In this document: positions 7,884 through 16,422 of the stretch, piece by piece
How the letters are laid out: each line of letters starts with the position of its first letter
Numbering within the stretch: the first letter of the stretch is position 1
Origin: Thermomicrobiales bacterium
GTDB lineage: Bacteria; Chloroflexota; Chloroflexia; Thermomicrobiales; UBA6265
Reading direction: 5' to 3'
Length of the DNA stretch: 50,977 nucleotides
Assembly: GCA_020432165.1 (NCBI GenBank)
Contig: JAGQGU010000024.1
Span: 1-50,977 of the forward strand
The notes under the pieces: model-generated
The model's input: only the letters and a program-made list of their open reading frames with translations
What the model was told of the DNA's origin: nothing
Database searches by the model: none
Translations under genes and position numbers: made by a program

Positions 7884-8615
7884 GTGAACGTAACGGCTCT
7901 CTTCCCCATGATCGATGGACATTATGATGGCGGTCTTCCGCTCATCGATATAGTGATTCGTCTCGCTATCGCGTCGTTCCTCGGTGTTGCTATTGGATTG
8001 GAGCGGGCGCGTCGCGAGCAGAGCGCGGGTATGCGCACCTACGCGGTGGTGAGTATGGCCAGCGCACTCATCATGATCGTTTCTATTTACGGTGTCCCGG
8101 TTGTTCCGGGTAAAGAACATGATATGAGTCGTATCGCCGCCCAGGTGGTGAGCGGTATCGGCTTCCTCGGGGCAGGCGTCATTTTTATGCGCCAGAATGT
8201 GGTGCATGGTCTCACCACTGCAGCACTCTTGTGGGCTGCATCCGGGGTCGGTCTCGCCGTTGGTGGCGGGATGATTTTGACCGGTGTCATTGCCACGGCC
8301 ATTCTGCTCTTGATCACCGGCGGATTGCTACCGGTAAAGCGGGCGCTATTCCATCGTGATTCGGTGGAGCATCGCATTCGCCTGCACATTACCGACACCG
8401 CCAAAGTCATTCGTGAGATACGGAGCATGGCCTTCGCGGAACCTGGGTTTGTGTTGACCTCGCTCGATCTGGAATCAACAGTTGACAAAAAGAAGACGGT
8501 GTTGGAAATCCGGTTACGTGTTGCCGATGCTGATGATGCTATCGAGATCGTGCGCCAGATGGAACAGATGGAAGGCGTCGATCGTATCGGTTGGCACGTT
8601 GGGAGCCTCTCCTAA
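7884..8615 (+). CDS. MgtC/SapB family membrane protein
   Basis: Predicted 243-aa inner-membrane protein of the MgtC/SapB family, whose members are linked to growth in low magnesium and, in some bacteria, to inhibition of F-type ATP synthase or phosphate control. The N-terminal half holds four or five membrane helices and the family motif GLERARREQSAGMRTYA just after the first helix, followed by GIGFLGAGVIF. The C-terminal domain (about 155-240) is soluble and ACT-like. The start is a GTG at 7884; its ribosome site is weak, and an ATG nine codons later is possible. The stop overlaps the end of the convergent acetyltransferase gene by four bases. Confidence 0.85.
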   Translation: MNVTALFPMIDGHYDGGLPLIDIVIRLAIASFLGVAIGLERARREQSAGMRTYAVVSMASALIMIVSIYGVPVVPGKEHDMSRIAAQVVSGIGFLGAGVIFMRQNVVHGLTTAALLWAASGVGLAVGGGMILTGVIATAILLLITGGLLPVKRALFHRDSVEHRIRLHITDTAKVIREIRSMAFAEPGFVLTSLDLESTVDKKKTVLEIRLRVADADDAIEIVRQMEQMEGVDRIGWHVGSLS

Positions 8616-9061
8616 TCGCGTGACAATCGCATCTCGATACCAGCATGACCCGCGCCATAATAGCTGGCGTTGAAGCCGCTCCGTCTGAATCCGAGTTCGG
8701 TATAGAGTGCCTGCGCCGCCTTGTTCTCTTCCTGCACCATCAGCACGGCTGAATCGTATGGCTTCGCATCCAGTGCCGCCATCATCAGCACTTTCCCAAT
8801 TCCCTGTCGTCGATACCCGGGATGCACCGCGATATTCATGATTCGGATATTGCCGCGGTGCATGTCAGCAATGATGCCGCCGGTGACGATCTCACCATCC
8901 CGCGTGACCAGAAAGGTCACGCCGGGAAATCTCCAGAAAATTGCCAACATCCACCACTTGTAGGCGAGATCCTTGCGGAATGATGCTGTCTGGATAGCAG
9001 CTACCGCTCGCAGCTCATGCCAGCCGGGGCGGGTTGGTGAGATTGTCTGCGGCTGCGACAT
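8612..9061 (-). CDS. GNAT N-acetyltransferase (RimI-like)
   Basis: Predicted 149-aa single-domain GNAT protein. The beta4-alpha3 acetyl-CoA site reads MNIAVHPGYRRQGIGKVLM, with the RRQGIG loop, and the terminal NKAAQALYTELGFRRSG block is typical of RimI-like enzymes. The ATG at 9061 is chosen because GAGG precedes it by seven bases; an upstream TTG adds five residues. It follows another GNAT gene by 33 bases in the same orientation and probably shares its transcript with the serine hydrolase upstream. Substrate unknown. Confidence 0.8.
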   Translation of the reverse strand: MSQPQTISPTRPGWHELRAVAAIQTASFRKDLAYKWWMLAIFWRFPGVTFLVTRDGEIVTGGIIADMHRGNIRIMNIAVHPGYRRQGIGKVLMMAALDAKPYDSAVLMVQEENKAAQALYTELGFRRSGFNASYYGAGHAGIEMRLSRD

Positions 9062-9094
9062 AGGGAATCCTCGCAACGAATGATCGTGCCGCGA

Positions 9095-9790
9095 TTATCC
9101 CATACTGATGCTGTGCCAGCCGCGATCGGGAAAACCAGCTTTCTCGGCCACCCGTGCCGATGCGGCGTTATGCGTGCCATGTTGATAGAAGGGGATCGCG
9201 CCACGATCCCAGACATTCCGGGCGGCCTGGGCCACAAGCGCTTGTGCTAATCCCCGTCCGCGATAGGCAGGATCGGTACCGACAGCAATCTCGTACCCGA
9301 GCTCGCTATGCTTCTTCAGTCCCACACCAGCGGCATAGATATCACCAGGCTCCCAATGCACCAGCACGCCACCATTGAAGGGACGGAGCCAGTCCGGCAG
9401 GCGAGGATCGTCCGTCTCCACCCATTCACCGATAGCAGGCAGATCGACAAACTCTGCCGGATAGCGAAAGACGGCGCGACCAAACCGCATTTCCGGATGA
9501 CCAAACATGCGCGGGATGGTGATATAGCCTTCGTCCATACCCAGTTCATCTTCGAGTGCTACCACATCGATGGAATCTGCTTGAGGGAATACTGTTGGCG
9601 AATAGCTCAGCAAGGTCCCCTGCGGAGATTCCACACCGTAGAGAGGCACGATATTGCCATCCCAGCGTGGCTGGTCCCGGAGAGCGCAGGGACGGACCTC
9701 CAGCGTTGAAACTGGAGGCCATCCACCCAGGCGTTCTGCCAGAAAATCGCGCAGACGGAGATCGAAGATAGTTGGTGATGACGTACTCAT
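9095..9790 (-). CDS. GNAT family acetyltransferase with extra N-terminal domain
   Basis: Predicted 231-aa protein. The C-terminal 90 residues form a GNAT fold with the acetyl-CoA loop TDPAYRGRGLAQALV and a final HNAASARVAEKAGFPDRG block. The first 130 residues are a separate region of the kind seen in two-domain GNATs, possibly a degenerate GNAT half. The ATG lies five bases from the stop of the preceding serine hydrolase gene; the Shine-Dalgarno GAGGGG overlaps that stop codon, so translation is probably coupled. Substrate unknown. Confidence 0.75.
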   Translation of the reverse strand: MSTSSPTIFDLRLRDFLAERLGGWPPVSTLEVRPCALRDQPRWDGNIVPLYGVESPQGTLLSYSPTVFPQADSIDVVALEDELGMDEGYITIPRMFGHPEMRFGRAVFRYPAEFVDLPAIGEWVETDDPRLPDWLRPFNGGVLVHWEPGDIYAAGVGLKKHSELGYEIAVGTDPAYRGRGLAQALVAQAARNVWDRGAIPFYQHGTHNAASARVAEKAGFPDRGWHSISMG

Positions 9791-9795
9791 ACCCC

Positions 9796-11196
9796 TCAGG
9801 ATACAGCAGTCGTCCTGGCTGCCACGCGTCCGGAAATGCGGATCAGATCACGTGGATTGCCGTTGGCATCCGGTACGGCTCGGAAATCGACGGTAGCATC
9901 CTTGCTTTCGGGGCTGCACACACGGAAGCGATCCTCACCAAGTGGCTCCAATTCATAGAATCGCTGCTCCACGCTCTCCTCGCCCGTGTCTTCATCGATA
10001 TCCGTGATAGCCAGGAGCAGATGTTCGCCCCGTAGCGAGACCTCCATGCGGGAATCGTGGCGCAAATAGATGCCTGTACGGGCGCCAAGCTCCTCCGATG
10101 AAAGCGCGATCGCATCCGGTCGCGGATTGTCGATATGCAAGTGGTGTTTCAGCACCCACTTCTCCAGAGCTCCATAAGCGGGTACCCCGACATTGCTATT
10201 CACCAGGGCGGCGTGCGCGAAGTTCTGCTCCGGGAAGATGATCAGATTGGCGCGGTGTCCGCCCCAGGCGCCACCATGGCCAATCGATTTGCCCGTCGGT
10301 CGGGTGAAGATGCTCCAACCAATGCCATAGTGTCGGTGGTAGGTATCCGCCTCAATCAGCGGCTGTTGCATCAGTTGGGCATGCTCTGCGCTGATAATGC
10401 GCTTGCCATTGATCTCGCCATGCTTGAGGTGCATCTGCGCGAAGGTGAGAAGATCGCCGATGCTCTGCACAATACCGCCCGCCGGATTGGCGTGGCGGGG
10501 CAGATGCGGTGCCGGATGAAGCTTCACGCCGGTGCGGTAATCGACCATGTGTCCAGCCGCTAACGGTTGGTTGAGGAGAAGATCGGCATCAATATAGCTG
10601 TGCGTCAGACCCAGCGGCTTGAAGATCTCTTCGGTTAGCACATCCTCGTAGCTCTTGCCGGTGACCCGACGGATGATCTGTCCTGCCAGATAGAAGCCGG
10701 CATTGTTATAGCTAAAGAAGCTTCCAGGCTGGAACCACTGTATGAGGGTGTGGAACTCTGCGATCGCTTTGTCATAAGCGTCATCACCCTTGCCATAGTT
10801 GGTGAAGCGATCGCCATCGAAGCCGGAAGTGTGGCTCAGCAGCATGCGCAATGTGATCGCATCGCGCACATCGTCCTGGCTCAGCGTGAATTCCGGCAGA
10901 TACTCCACTACGGGTTTGTCGAGATCAAGCAGTCCTTGCTCGACCAGCTTCAACACCAGCGTGGCAGTGTAGATTTTGCTGATGCTGCCGATGAGGAAGA
11001 GACTCTGCTCGTGCATCGGGTAGCCGACTTCCGCATTGGCGAAACCACCGACACTGATCTGGCGCTCGCCATCGCGGACGATGCCGGCGGCTATTCCTAC
11101 TGCCTGCCAGCGTGCGATCTCGCCCGTCACCGCTGCATCCAGCGATGCGTAATCCGGCTGTTCGGTTGGCCAATCGATGAATTGCGGGGTGCTCAT
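9796..11196 (-). CDS. Serine hydrolase of the beta-lactamase/PBP4* (class C) family
   Basis: Predicted 466-aa serine hydrolase. The active-site motifs of the class C beta-lactamase/DD-peptidase fold are visible: SISK with Ser71 as nucleophile, YNN at 163-165 and HGG at 307-309. The last 110 residues form a separate beta-rich domain as in the longer EstB/PBP4*-type proteins. No export signal is evident, so it may be a cytoplasmic esterase or peptidase rather than a secreted beta-lactamase. The ATG has AGGAG upstream. It heads an apparent operon with two GNAT genes, which suggests hydrolysis and acetylation of a related compound, but no substrate can be named. Confidence 0.8.
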   Translation of the reverse strand: MSTPQFIDWPTEQPDYASLDAAVTGEIARWQAVGIAAGIVRDGERQISVGGFANAEVGYPMHEQSLFLIGSISKIYTATLVLKLVEQGLLDLDKPVVEYLPEFTLSQDDVRDAITLRMLLSHTSGFDGDRFTNYGKGDDAYDKAIAEFHTLIQWFQPGSFFSYNNAGFYLAGQIIRRVTGKSYEDVLTEEIFKPLGLTHSYIDADLLLNQPLAAGHMVDYRTGVKLHPAPHLPRHANPAGGIVQSIGDLLTFAQMHLKHGEINGKRIISAEHAQLMQQPLIEADTYHRHYGIGWSIFTRPTGKSIGHGGAWGGHRANLIIFPEQNFAHAALVNSNVGVPAYGALEKWVLKHHLHIDNPRPDAIALSSEELGARTGIYLRHDSRMEVSLRGEHLLLAITDIDEDTGEESVEQRFYELEPLGEDRFRVCSPESKDATVDFRAVPDANGNPRDLIRISGRVAARTTAVS

Positions 11197-11317
11197 GATG
11201 ATGCTCCTGTGCGGCGAACAAATGCGAACGGCATCATTTCACCCGATTAAGGAGCATTGCGCAATGGTTCACGTAGAGGGGCAGCGCTTTCAGGATGGAC
11301 CCACTTCACCGGCGATT

Positions 11318-12016
11318 CTATCCAATCGGTCGCAAGGCGGTATCCGTATCGTAGACGTCCAGCCCTTCCTTCCGCTTGAAGAGGCTGATGACACGATAGG
11401 TGACTGGTGTGGCCAGCACTTCCAGACCGATCTTGATGATCCAGTTGGTATAGATCATCTGCCACACGATCTCACGCGGGAAGACGCCGCTGAAGGCGAT
11501 AAGCACGAAGATCACCGTATCCAGTCCTTCACCAGCGATCGTCGAGCCGATGGTGCGCATCCACAGATATTTGCCTTCTGTCATCACTTTCATACGACTC
11601 ATCACCATGGAGTTGGCAAACGAGCCGATGAGATAGGCTGCCATGCTCGCCAATAGAATGCGTGGCGTGCTGGAGAAGACCATGCGGAACCCTTCATCGA
11701 AGGTTGCATCGTTATGTGTGGGGAATTGCATCGCTAATTGATAGACACCCACCGCGAAGAGATTGCAGGCGAATCCCAGCCAGATCACACGGCGGGCGGT
11801 CTTGAAGCCATACACCTCGGTGAGGACATCGCCGACGATATAAGCGATCGGGAAGGTAAGGGTGCCAGCATCGGCGGAGAAAGGCCCGAGATCAAGCACG
11901 CTCACTGCCACGGTATTGGCGGTGATCAGTGTAGCGACGTACAGCGCGACAATCGTGCTGAAATACGGCGATCCTGTACTTCGGTAAATATCCGCGTTTG
12001 TTGATGATGAGGACAT
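11318..12016 (-). CDS. yhhQ: YhhQ-family queuosine precursor transporter (VUT family)
   Basis: Predicted 232-aa inner-membrane protein with about six helices. It matches the vitamin-uptake/YhhQ family that brings queuosine precursors (preQ0/preQ1) into the cell: NTVAVSVLDLGPFSADAGTL, FPIAYIVGDVLTEVYGFK near the first helices, and GSTIAGEGLDTVIFVLIAF later. The ATG at 12016 is used because AGG lies seven bases upstream and the family homology begins there. The frame stays open for 160 codons upstream, but that part is antisense-like noise across the ABC permease gene. A structured leader (12036-12072) suggests RNA-level control. Confidence 0.85.
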   Translation of the reverse strand: MSSSSTNADIYRSTGSPYFSTIVALYVATLITANTVAVSVLDLGPFSADAGTLTFPIAYIVGDVLTEVYGFKTARRVIWLGFACNLFAVGVYQLAMQFPTHNDATFDEGFRMVFSSTPRILLASMAAYLIGSFANSMVMSRMKVMTEGKYLWMRTIGSTIAGEGLDTVIFVLIAFSGVFPREIVWQMIYTNWIIKIGLEVLATPVTYRVISLFKRKEGLDVYDTDTALRPIG

Positions 12017-12035
12017 AGGAAACCTGACAGCTTTG

Positions 12036-12072
12036 CTACACCCACGAATGCGGTGGGCACATCCGAGTGTAG
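12036..12072 (-). promoter_or_regulatory. Structured leader of the YhhQ-type gene
   Basis: Just before the ribosome site the leader can fold as CTACA/TGTAG enclosing CCCAC/GTGGG with a 7-base loop and a 10-base bulge. Genes of this family are often under preQ1 riboswitches, but I do not see a preQ1 class I signature. It may be another regulatory RNA or merely a hairpin. Confidence 0.35.
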
Positions 12073-12085
12073 GGTGCGGGCATTG

Positions 12086-12110
12086 CTGGTGGCAACTCCT
12101 TAGCCACCAG
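12086..12110 (-). terminator. Hairpin over the stop codon of the ABC-2 exporter operon
   Basis: CTGGTGGC pairs with GCCACCAG around a 9-base loop that contains the stop codon of the last exporter gene. There is no U tract. It probably serves as a 3' end or processing barrier before the YhhQ-type gene. Confidence 0.4.
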
Positions 12111-12894
12111 CACCCTGATAGCGATTGGTGCAGACCTGGAATGTTCGATATGCCAACCACATCAGTACCGGACCAACGATTGGTGTCAACCATGCGATTT
12201 CGCGGGGAATGATACCGGTATCCTTGTTTAGAATCAGGGCCAGCGGCAGGAAGTTGATGAATGCCAGAGGAACAATTGTTGTCAGCAGAATCTGAATCGC
12301 CGGGCCGAAGATCGAGACGGGATAGCTGATGAACTCCTGTAGGCTGTAATTGAACCGGAAAAGCACCTCGGCTCGAACAATAACCAACGAAGCAGAACCG
12401 ATGAGGGTGAGCAGGGCCGCATGCATACAGGCTCCGCTGAGTACTGAGATCATGAGGAATGCTGCCTTGCCGAACGTCCAGTCGGCATCGAGTCTGGAGA
12501 GACTCCACACCAGAATCCCGCCCGAGAGCAGAATGTGCGCGAGATAGCCCACATTGAACATTTGGGCAGTGAGCGTCATGAAGGGATTGTTGGGACGGAT
12601 GAGTACCGGATCAAAGGTTCCCTTCTGCACCAGTTGCTCCAGCTCGGTCATCGGTGTGTAGGTGTAAGCCGCACCGATGGCATAGGTGAGCACATTCAGG
12701 CTATAGAGAAGCGCGATCTCCGGCCAGTTCCAGCCACCGATGGTTTCGAACTTTTGCAACGTCAACCAAAGGACGAAGTAGGTCGCACCATATCCCACTA
12801 TTTGGGCAAATACCCCGAGGATGAATGCTGCTCGGTACTCCATCCGCTCCTTCATGCGCAAACGGGCGTAGTGAAGGAAGAGGCTCATATTCAT
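12100..12894 (-). CDS. ABC-2 type exporter permease (COG3694-like)
   Basis: Predicted 264-aa membrane protein with six helices, a subunit of an ABC-2 exporter. It matches the COG3694 permease type that is found as a set with COG4587 and COG4586 genes, exactly the order seen here. Characteristic stretches are NPFMTLTAQMFNVGYLAH and the SLQEFISYPVSIFGP segment near the end. It starts two bases after the preceding permease gene. The pair probably forms a heterodimer driven by the ATPase encoded upstream. The substrate is unknown; related systems have been tied to lipid, antibiotic or daunorubicin-like export. Confidence 0.8.
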   Translation of the reverse strand: MNMSLFLHYARLRMKERMEYRAAFILGVFAQIVGYGATYFVLWLTLQKFETIGGWNWPEIALLYSLNVLTYAIGAAYTYTPMTELEQLVQKGTFDPVLIRPNNPFMTLTAQMFNVGYLAHILLSGGILVWSLSRLDADWTFGKAAFLMISVLSGACMHAALLTLIGSASLVIVRAEVLFRFNYSLQEFISYPVSIFGPAIQILLTTIVPLAFINFLPLALILNKDTGIIPREIAWLTPIVGPVLMWLAYRTFQVCTNRYQGAGG

Positions 12895-12895
12895 A

Positions 12896-13684
12896 TCAAC
12901 CTCCCTGCACGACGAGTTGACGTGTCGCCCGATTCCACAACACCTGTGTGCTCATCAGCAGCACGGCACTCCATAGCACGCCCACCACAAATGTCATGGC
13001 AAGCTCACTCCCGGTGAGTTGTCCCATCCAGGCAGCTGCGGGCACAAAGCCCAGAAACTGGAACGGCAGCATTTTGGCGACAGTGGCCCACGGTTCCGGA
13101 AAGAACCACAGCGGCAGAAAGGACCCCGAAAACAACGTCGTTAACGCACCGATAGCCCAGCTGAAATGGAATGTCGTGAGGAACCAGAACGAGAGCAGTG
13201 CGATCAGATAGCCAATGGAGTATGAGATAAGGATCGACAGCACGATGGCGATGACAAAGCCTGTACCAGCCGAAAAGGAAGCTGGCACCGAGAACCCAAA
13301 CAAGAATGACGAGACGGTAACGATGGGCACGACCATAAACAACATGCGATAGGCAGCACGCCCCAGACTATCGGCCATGATCAGCAGAGGATAGCGAGCT
13401 GGTCTCAAGATATCGATAGCGATATCGCCGGATCGCAGTCGCTCATCTACATCCTTATAGAGCGATGTCAGAATGAACGCGTACATGGCGGCGTTTAGGA
13501 TCACGTAGGTGATCATTTGATCGAGATCGATCCCATCTACGGAACCGATACCAATCAGTGCCGTCCACACCGCAACCTGAATACCGACCTGGATCAGACT
13601 GGCAACAATCTGTAGCCACACGGTGGTGCGATATGCGGAGTTCTTCTTGAACGACTTTCGGAAGTAGGTGATATAGGCAGTCAT
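12896..13684 (-). CDS. ABC-2 type exporter permease (COG4587-like)
   Basis: Predicted 262-aa permease with six membrane helices and the layout of the COG4587 family: the GDIAIDILRPARYPLLIMAD segment after the second helix, and SGSFLPLWFFPEPWATVAK with ensuing LPFQFLGFVPA before the last helices. Its start overlaps the stop of the ATPase gene by four bases (ATGA), showing translational coupling. Works with the permease encoded at 12100-12894 in one exporter. Confidence 0.8.
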   Translation of the reverse strand: MTAYITYFRKSFKKNSAYRTTVWLQIVASLIQVGIQVAVWTALIGIGSVDGIDLDQMITYVILNAAMYAFILTSLYKDVDERLRSGDIAIDILRPARYPLLIMADSLGRAAYRMLFMVVPIVTVSSFLFGFSVPASFSAGTGFVIAIVLSILISYSIGYLIALLSFWFLTTFHFSWAIGALTTLFSGSFLPLWFFPEPWATVAKMLPFQFLGFVPAAAWMGQLTGSELAMTFVVGVLWSAVLLMSTQVLWNRATRQLVVQGG

Positions 13685-14721
13685 CGGGTGACCGCCCGGT
13701 GACGGGACCAGATATCGAGTTCGCTCTCGTCCGGCGCATTCTGACCGGTCTGAATATAGAGTTTGCGAATCACATCCTCAATGCTGACTTCCTCGATCGA
13801 TACATCCTTGATCGGATAGCGGCTGTCTACATCGCTGAGGAATGTCATGACCGATCCATGATCTTGCGCGAACCGGATTGTCTTGCGGGCACCTTCATCC
13901 CGCACCAGGTTGCCGCCCATGAGCTCAATGCTGCCGGGATCCGACACGAATTCGATCTTGATCTCGCGCTCATCACCGACCGTCGATTTCAGATGTGCCA
14001 CCGTGTTGTCGAACATCACCTGGCCCTGATTGATCATGATTAACCGGGGGCAAATCTCCTCGATGTCTTTCAGATCATGCGTAGTGAGGATGATGGTGAC
14101 ATTGCGCTCACGATTGATCGTGCGCAGAAATTCGCGGATACGGTCCTTCGCCAGGACATCCAGCCCAATGGTGGGTTCATCCAGAAAGAGCAACTTTGGC
14201 TCATGCAGGAGCGCCATCGCCATTTCCGCCCGCATGCGTTGCCCGAGACTCAATTGCCGCACCGGTGCCTGCAGAAACGAATCCAGCTGGAGTACCTCGC
14301 GGCAGAATCCGAGAGTGCGGCGGTAGTTGTCGTCGGAGATACCGTAGACATGTTGATGCAGTTCGAACGAGTCGCTAACGGGGAGATCCCACCAGAGTTG
14401 ACTGCGTTGACCAAACACCGCTCCGAGGACCTTGGCATTCTCCTGCCGATGCTGGTGGGGTACGCGGCCATCGACCAGAATCTCGCCCGATGTCGGCACG
14501 AGGATACCGGTTAGCATCTTGATCGTGGTGGACTTGCCGGCACCATTGGGACCGACATACCCGACCGCTTCACCCTCTTCAATGGAGAAGTTCACATCTT
14601 GCACAGCATGATGAACGGTATATTCGCGGGAGAAGAGGGTGCGTACCGCTCCGAATGCGCCCTGATAACGGCGATTACGGCGGAACTCCTTGTTGAGTCC
14701 GCTTACCTCCACGATAGCCAT
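13681..14721 (-). CDS. ABC exporter ATP-binding protein (COG4586-like)
   Basis: Predicted 346-aa ATPase that powers the two permeases downstream. Walker A GPNGAGKST is at 57-65, the signature is LSLGQ (157-161) and Walker B is LLFLDEP (177-183). The extended N terminus (KEFRRNRRYQGAFGAVRTLF) and the C-terminal regulatory segment after residue 240 are typical of COG4586. First gene of a three-gene unit transcribed on the minus strand. There is no regulator next to it, and the substrate is not inferable. Confidence 0.85.
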   Translation of the reverse strand: MAIVEVSGLNKEFRRNRRYQGAFGAVRTLFSREYTVHHAVQDVNFSIEEGEAVGYVGPNGAGKSTTIKMLTGILVPTSGEILVDGRVPHQHRQENAKVLGAVFGQRSQLWWDLPVSDSFELHQHVYGISDDNYRRTLGFCREVLQLDSFLQAPVRQLSLGQRMRAEMAMALLHEPKLLFLDEPTIGLDVLAKDRIREFLRTINRERNVTIILTTHDLKDIEEICPRLIMINQGQVMFDNTVAHLKSTVGDEREIKIEFVSDPGSIELMGGNLVRDEGARKTIRFAQDHGSVMTFLSDVDSRYPIKDVSIEEVSIEDVIRKLYIQTGQNAPDESELDIWSRHRAVTR

Positions 14722-14812
14722 GTTCTCTCCCTCCGCCCATATGTGAACCAGCTACCTGCCGACCTGCTGAGCGCCGGCAAACCGCCATTCAACCAGCATC
14801 CGCAGGATACGT

Positions 14813-14845
14813 CAACGCCTGGCTGCATATCGCAACCAGGCGTTG
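14813..14845 (-). terminator. Hairpin between the SH3/hydrolase gene and the ABC exporter operon
   Basis: A perfect 10-bp stem, CAACGCCTGG with CCAGGCGTTG, encloses a 13-base loop 30 bases past the stop of the secreted SH3 protein. No strong U tract follows on either strand. Confidence 0.5.
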
Positions 14846-14873
14846 GTTCCTTACAGGGATTTTGACGTTGGGT

Positions 14874-16232
14874 TTACTGGCAATGCCATTCGTTACGACG
14901 TCCAACACTCCACATCCAGGCAGCGGCATTCGCGTTTGCTACCGGATCGAAGATGTCCTGGTTCGCATAGGGTGTTGTTGCCCATGTGCTCGGCAGGAAC
15001 TGGAAGAGTCCACTCACACCGCTGGCCGGATTGACTGCATTCGGATCCAGCACGCTCTCGCACTGGGCCACACGCAGCATATCAGCTCGCGGCTGACCAT
15101 ACTTGTCAGCTGCGGCGTAGATGATCTGGATAATCTCATCCCGCGTATAGGTAGTATTGCCGCTATCGGGTACGGTGACGCTGCCTGTGGTCAGGTAGCT
15201 GGCGCTGGCCCATCCCTTGGTACCGTGGAAGGTTACGGGATAGAACCCACTCTGCGCGCTTCCCATGATGCTCACGGTCGAACCGCCTGGCATGATCAGA
15301 ATCACGTTGTAGTTGGTGCCCGGACCCTGGCGCAGATTGAGGCCGACGGAAACGGTCATCGTTCCGGTGACGGTGTCACCCACTGCCACTGCTCCCGGCG
15401 CACTTGGGTTTGGTGTTGGGGCCTCGCTTGCCGGACCAGGTGTGCCTGTGCCGGATGTGCTGAGGTAATCGCCACTCATCCAGCCCTTGGTGCTTCCGTA
15501 CCGCACCGGATAGAAGCCGCTCTGGGCACTGCCCATAACCTCGACCGTTGCCCCACTTACCACGGTGGTGACAATGCTATAACTCGTGCTCGGACCGCTA
15601 CGCATATTGAGACGCGCCGTTGTCCGCATGGTGCCGACCACGGTATCGCCCACGGCCGTACTGCCCGAATTGGAAGAATTGCCGGAATTCGATGAGTTAC
15701 CGGAACTGGAGCCGCCAGAGGTGCTGAGGTAATCCGCATAAGCCCAGCCAGCCGTGCCGTTATAGCTCACGCTCAGGAATCCTCCGGAGGATTGCCCGGT
15801 CAGGCTCACTGCCGCGCCATTTGGCATGACAGTGATTACGGAATTACCTGTACTGGGGCCACTGCGCAAATTGAGCGCACCATCGATGACGTAAGCCGTT
15901 CCGGTGGCACTCGTGGTGGAACCAGAGCTACTGGAACCGCCGAAGGATATCCAGTCACTGTGGCCATATCCCTGTGTGCCTTTATAGGTGAGTGGATAGA
16001 ACCCATTGGTGAGATCGCCAGTGATAGTTACACTCGCGCCTGCGGGCATCACGAGGATGATGGCATCACTGGTGCTTGGACCATTACGTAGATTCAGGCT
16101 CGAGGTCACCGTGGCGGTCGTGGCAGCGCTTGCTGGCTGCACGAAGGCAATCATGCCGAATAGCATGCTGAACGCTGTGGTCATCGCGATGATACGGTAG
16201 AACCTGGCCCACCGAGATGGAGATTGACTCAT
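14874..16232 (-). CDS. Secreted SH3-repeat protein with transglycosylase-like domain
   Basis: Predicted 452-aa exported cell-wall enzyme. The signal peptide is about 1-36 (RFYRIIAMTTAFSMLFG core, AXA-like end near PASAATT). Four bacterial SH3 repeats follow, each starting with a LN(L/M)R.GPS(/G)TS-type motif, at about 40-100, 110-172, 203-266 and 290-352, joined by Ser/Gly/Asn- and Pro-rich linkers. The C-terminal 95 residues are lysozyme/SLT-like: the presumed catalytic Glu is in VAQCESVLDP, followed by GVSGLFQFLPSTWA. The SH3 repeats probably bind peptidoglycan and the end domain cuts glycan strands. The ATG has AAGGAG upstream. A long hairpin in the leader may regulate it. Confidence 0.88.
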   Translation of the reverse strand: MSQSPSRWARFYRIIAMTTAFSMLFGMIAFVQPASAATTATVTSSLNLRNGPSTSDAIILVMPAGASVTITGDLTNGFYPLTYKGTQGYGHSDWISFGGSSSSGSTTSATGTAYVIDGALNLRSGPSTGNSVITVMPNGAAVSLTGQSSGGFLSVSYNGTAGWAYADYLSTSGGSSSGNSSNSGNSSNSGSTAVGDTVVGTMRTTARLNMRSGPSTSYSIVTTVVSGATVEVMGSAQSGFYPVRYGSTKGWMSGDYLSTSGTGTPGPASEAPTPNPSAPGAVAVGDTVTGTMTVSVGLNLRQGPGTNYNVILIMPGGSTVSIMGSAQSGFYPVTFHGTKGWASASYLTTGSVTVPDSGNTTYTRDEIIQIIYAAADKYGQPRADMLRVAQCESVLDPNAVNPASGVSGLFQFLPSTWATTPYANQDIFDPVANANAAAWMWSVGRRNEWHCQ

Positions 16233-16332
16233 GAGAGTGCTCCTTGACCTGCTTCCCCCTCCAAATGAGCAAGCAAGGTATGACTCCGCGCGGGAATTCC
16301 AGCCAATCGACGAAGCGCGCGGGGCGAGGACA

Positions 16333-16379
16333 CATCGCTATTCTGAACGATCCTCCAGCCAGGATTTGGTTCAGCGATG
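16333..16379 (-). promoter_or_regulatory. Long leader hairpin of the SH3/hydrolase gene
   Basis: On the transcript CATCGCTGAAC pairs with GTTCAG-aat-AGCGATG, enclosing a nested ATCCT/AGGAT hairpin. It sits about 100 bases before the start codon. Cell-wall hydrolase genes are often under c-di-AMP riboswitches, but I do not see that motif. Confidence 0.35.
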
Positions 16380-16392
16380 CATCGATAGTGCC

Positions 16393-16422
16393 AGCATATA
16401 ACACGATGACGAACTGGCGCAA
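16393..16422 (-). promoter_or_regulatory. Possible sigma70-type promoter of the SH3/hydrolase gene
   Basis: On the minus strand a weak -35 TTGCGC lies 18 bases from a -10 TATGCT. The -10 fits better than the -35. Confidence 0.3.

Noticed and set aside
12017-12085. PreQ1 class I riboswitch
   Set aside because: The leader is structured, but the A-rich tail and loop signature of preQ1-I are not visible. Kept only as an unassigned structure.
12017-12508. A 164-residue N-terminal extension of the YhhQ-type protein
   Set aside because: It lies antisense-frame within the ABC permease coding region, has unrelated composition, and a good start exists at 12016.
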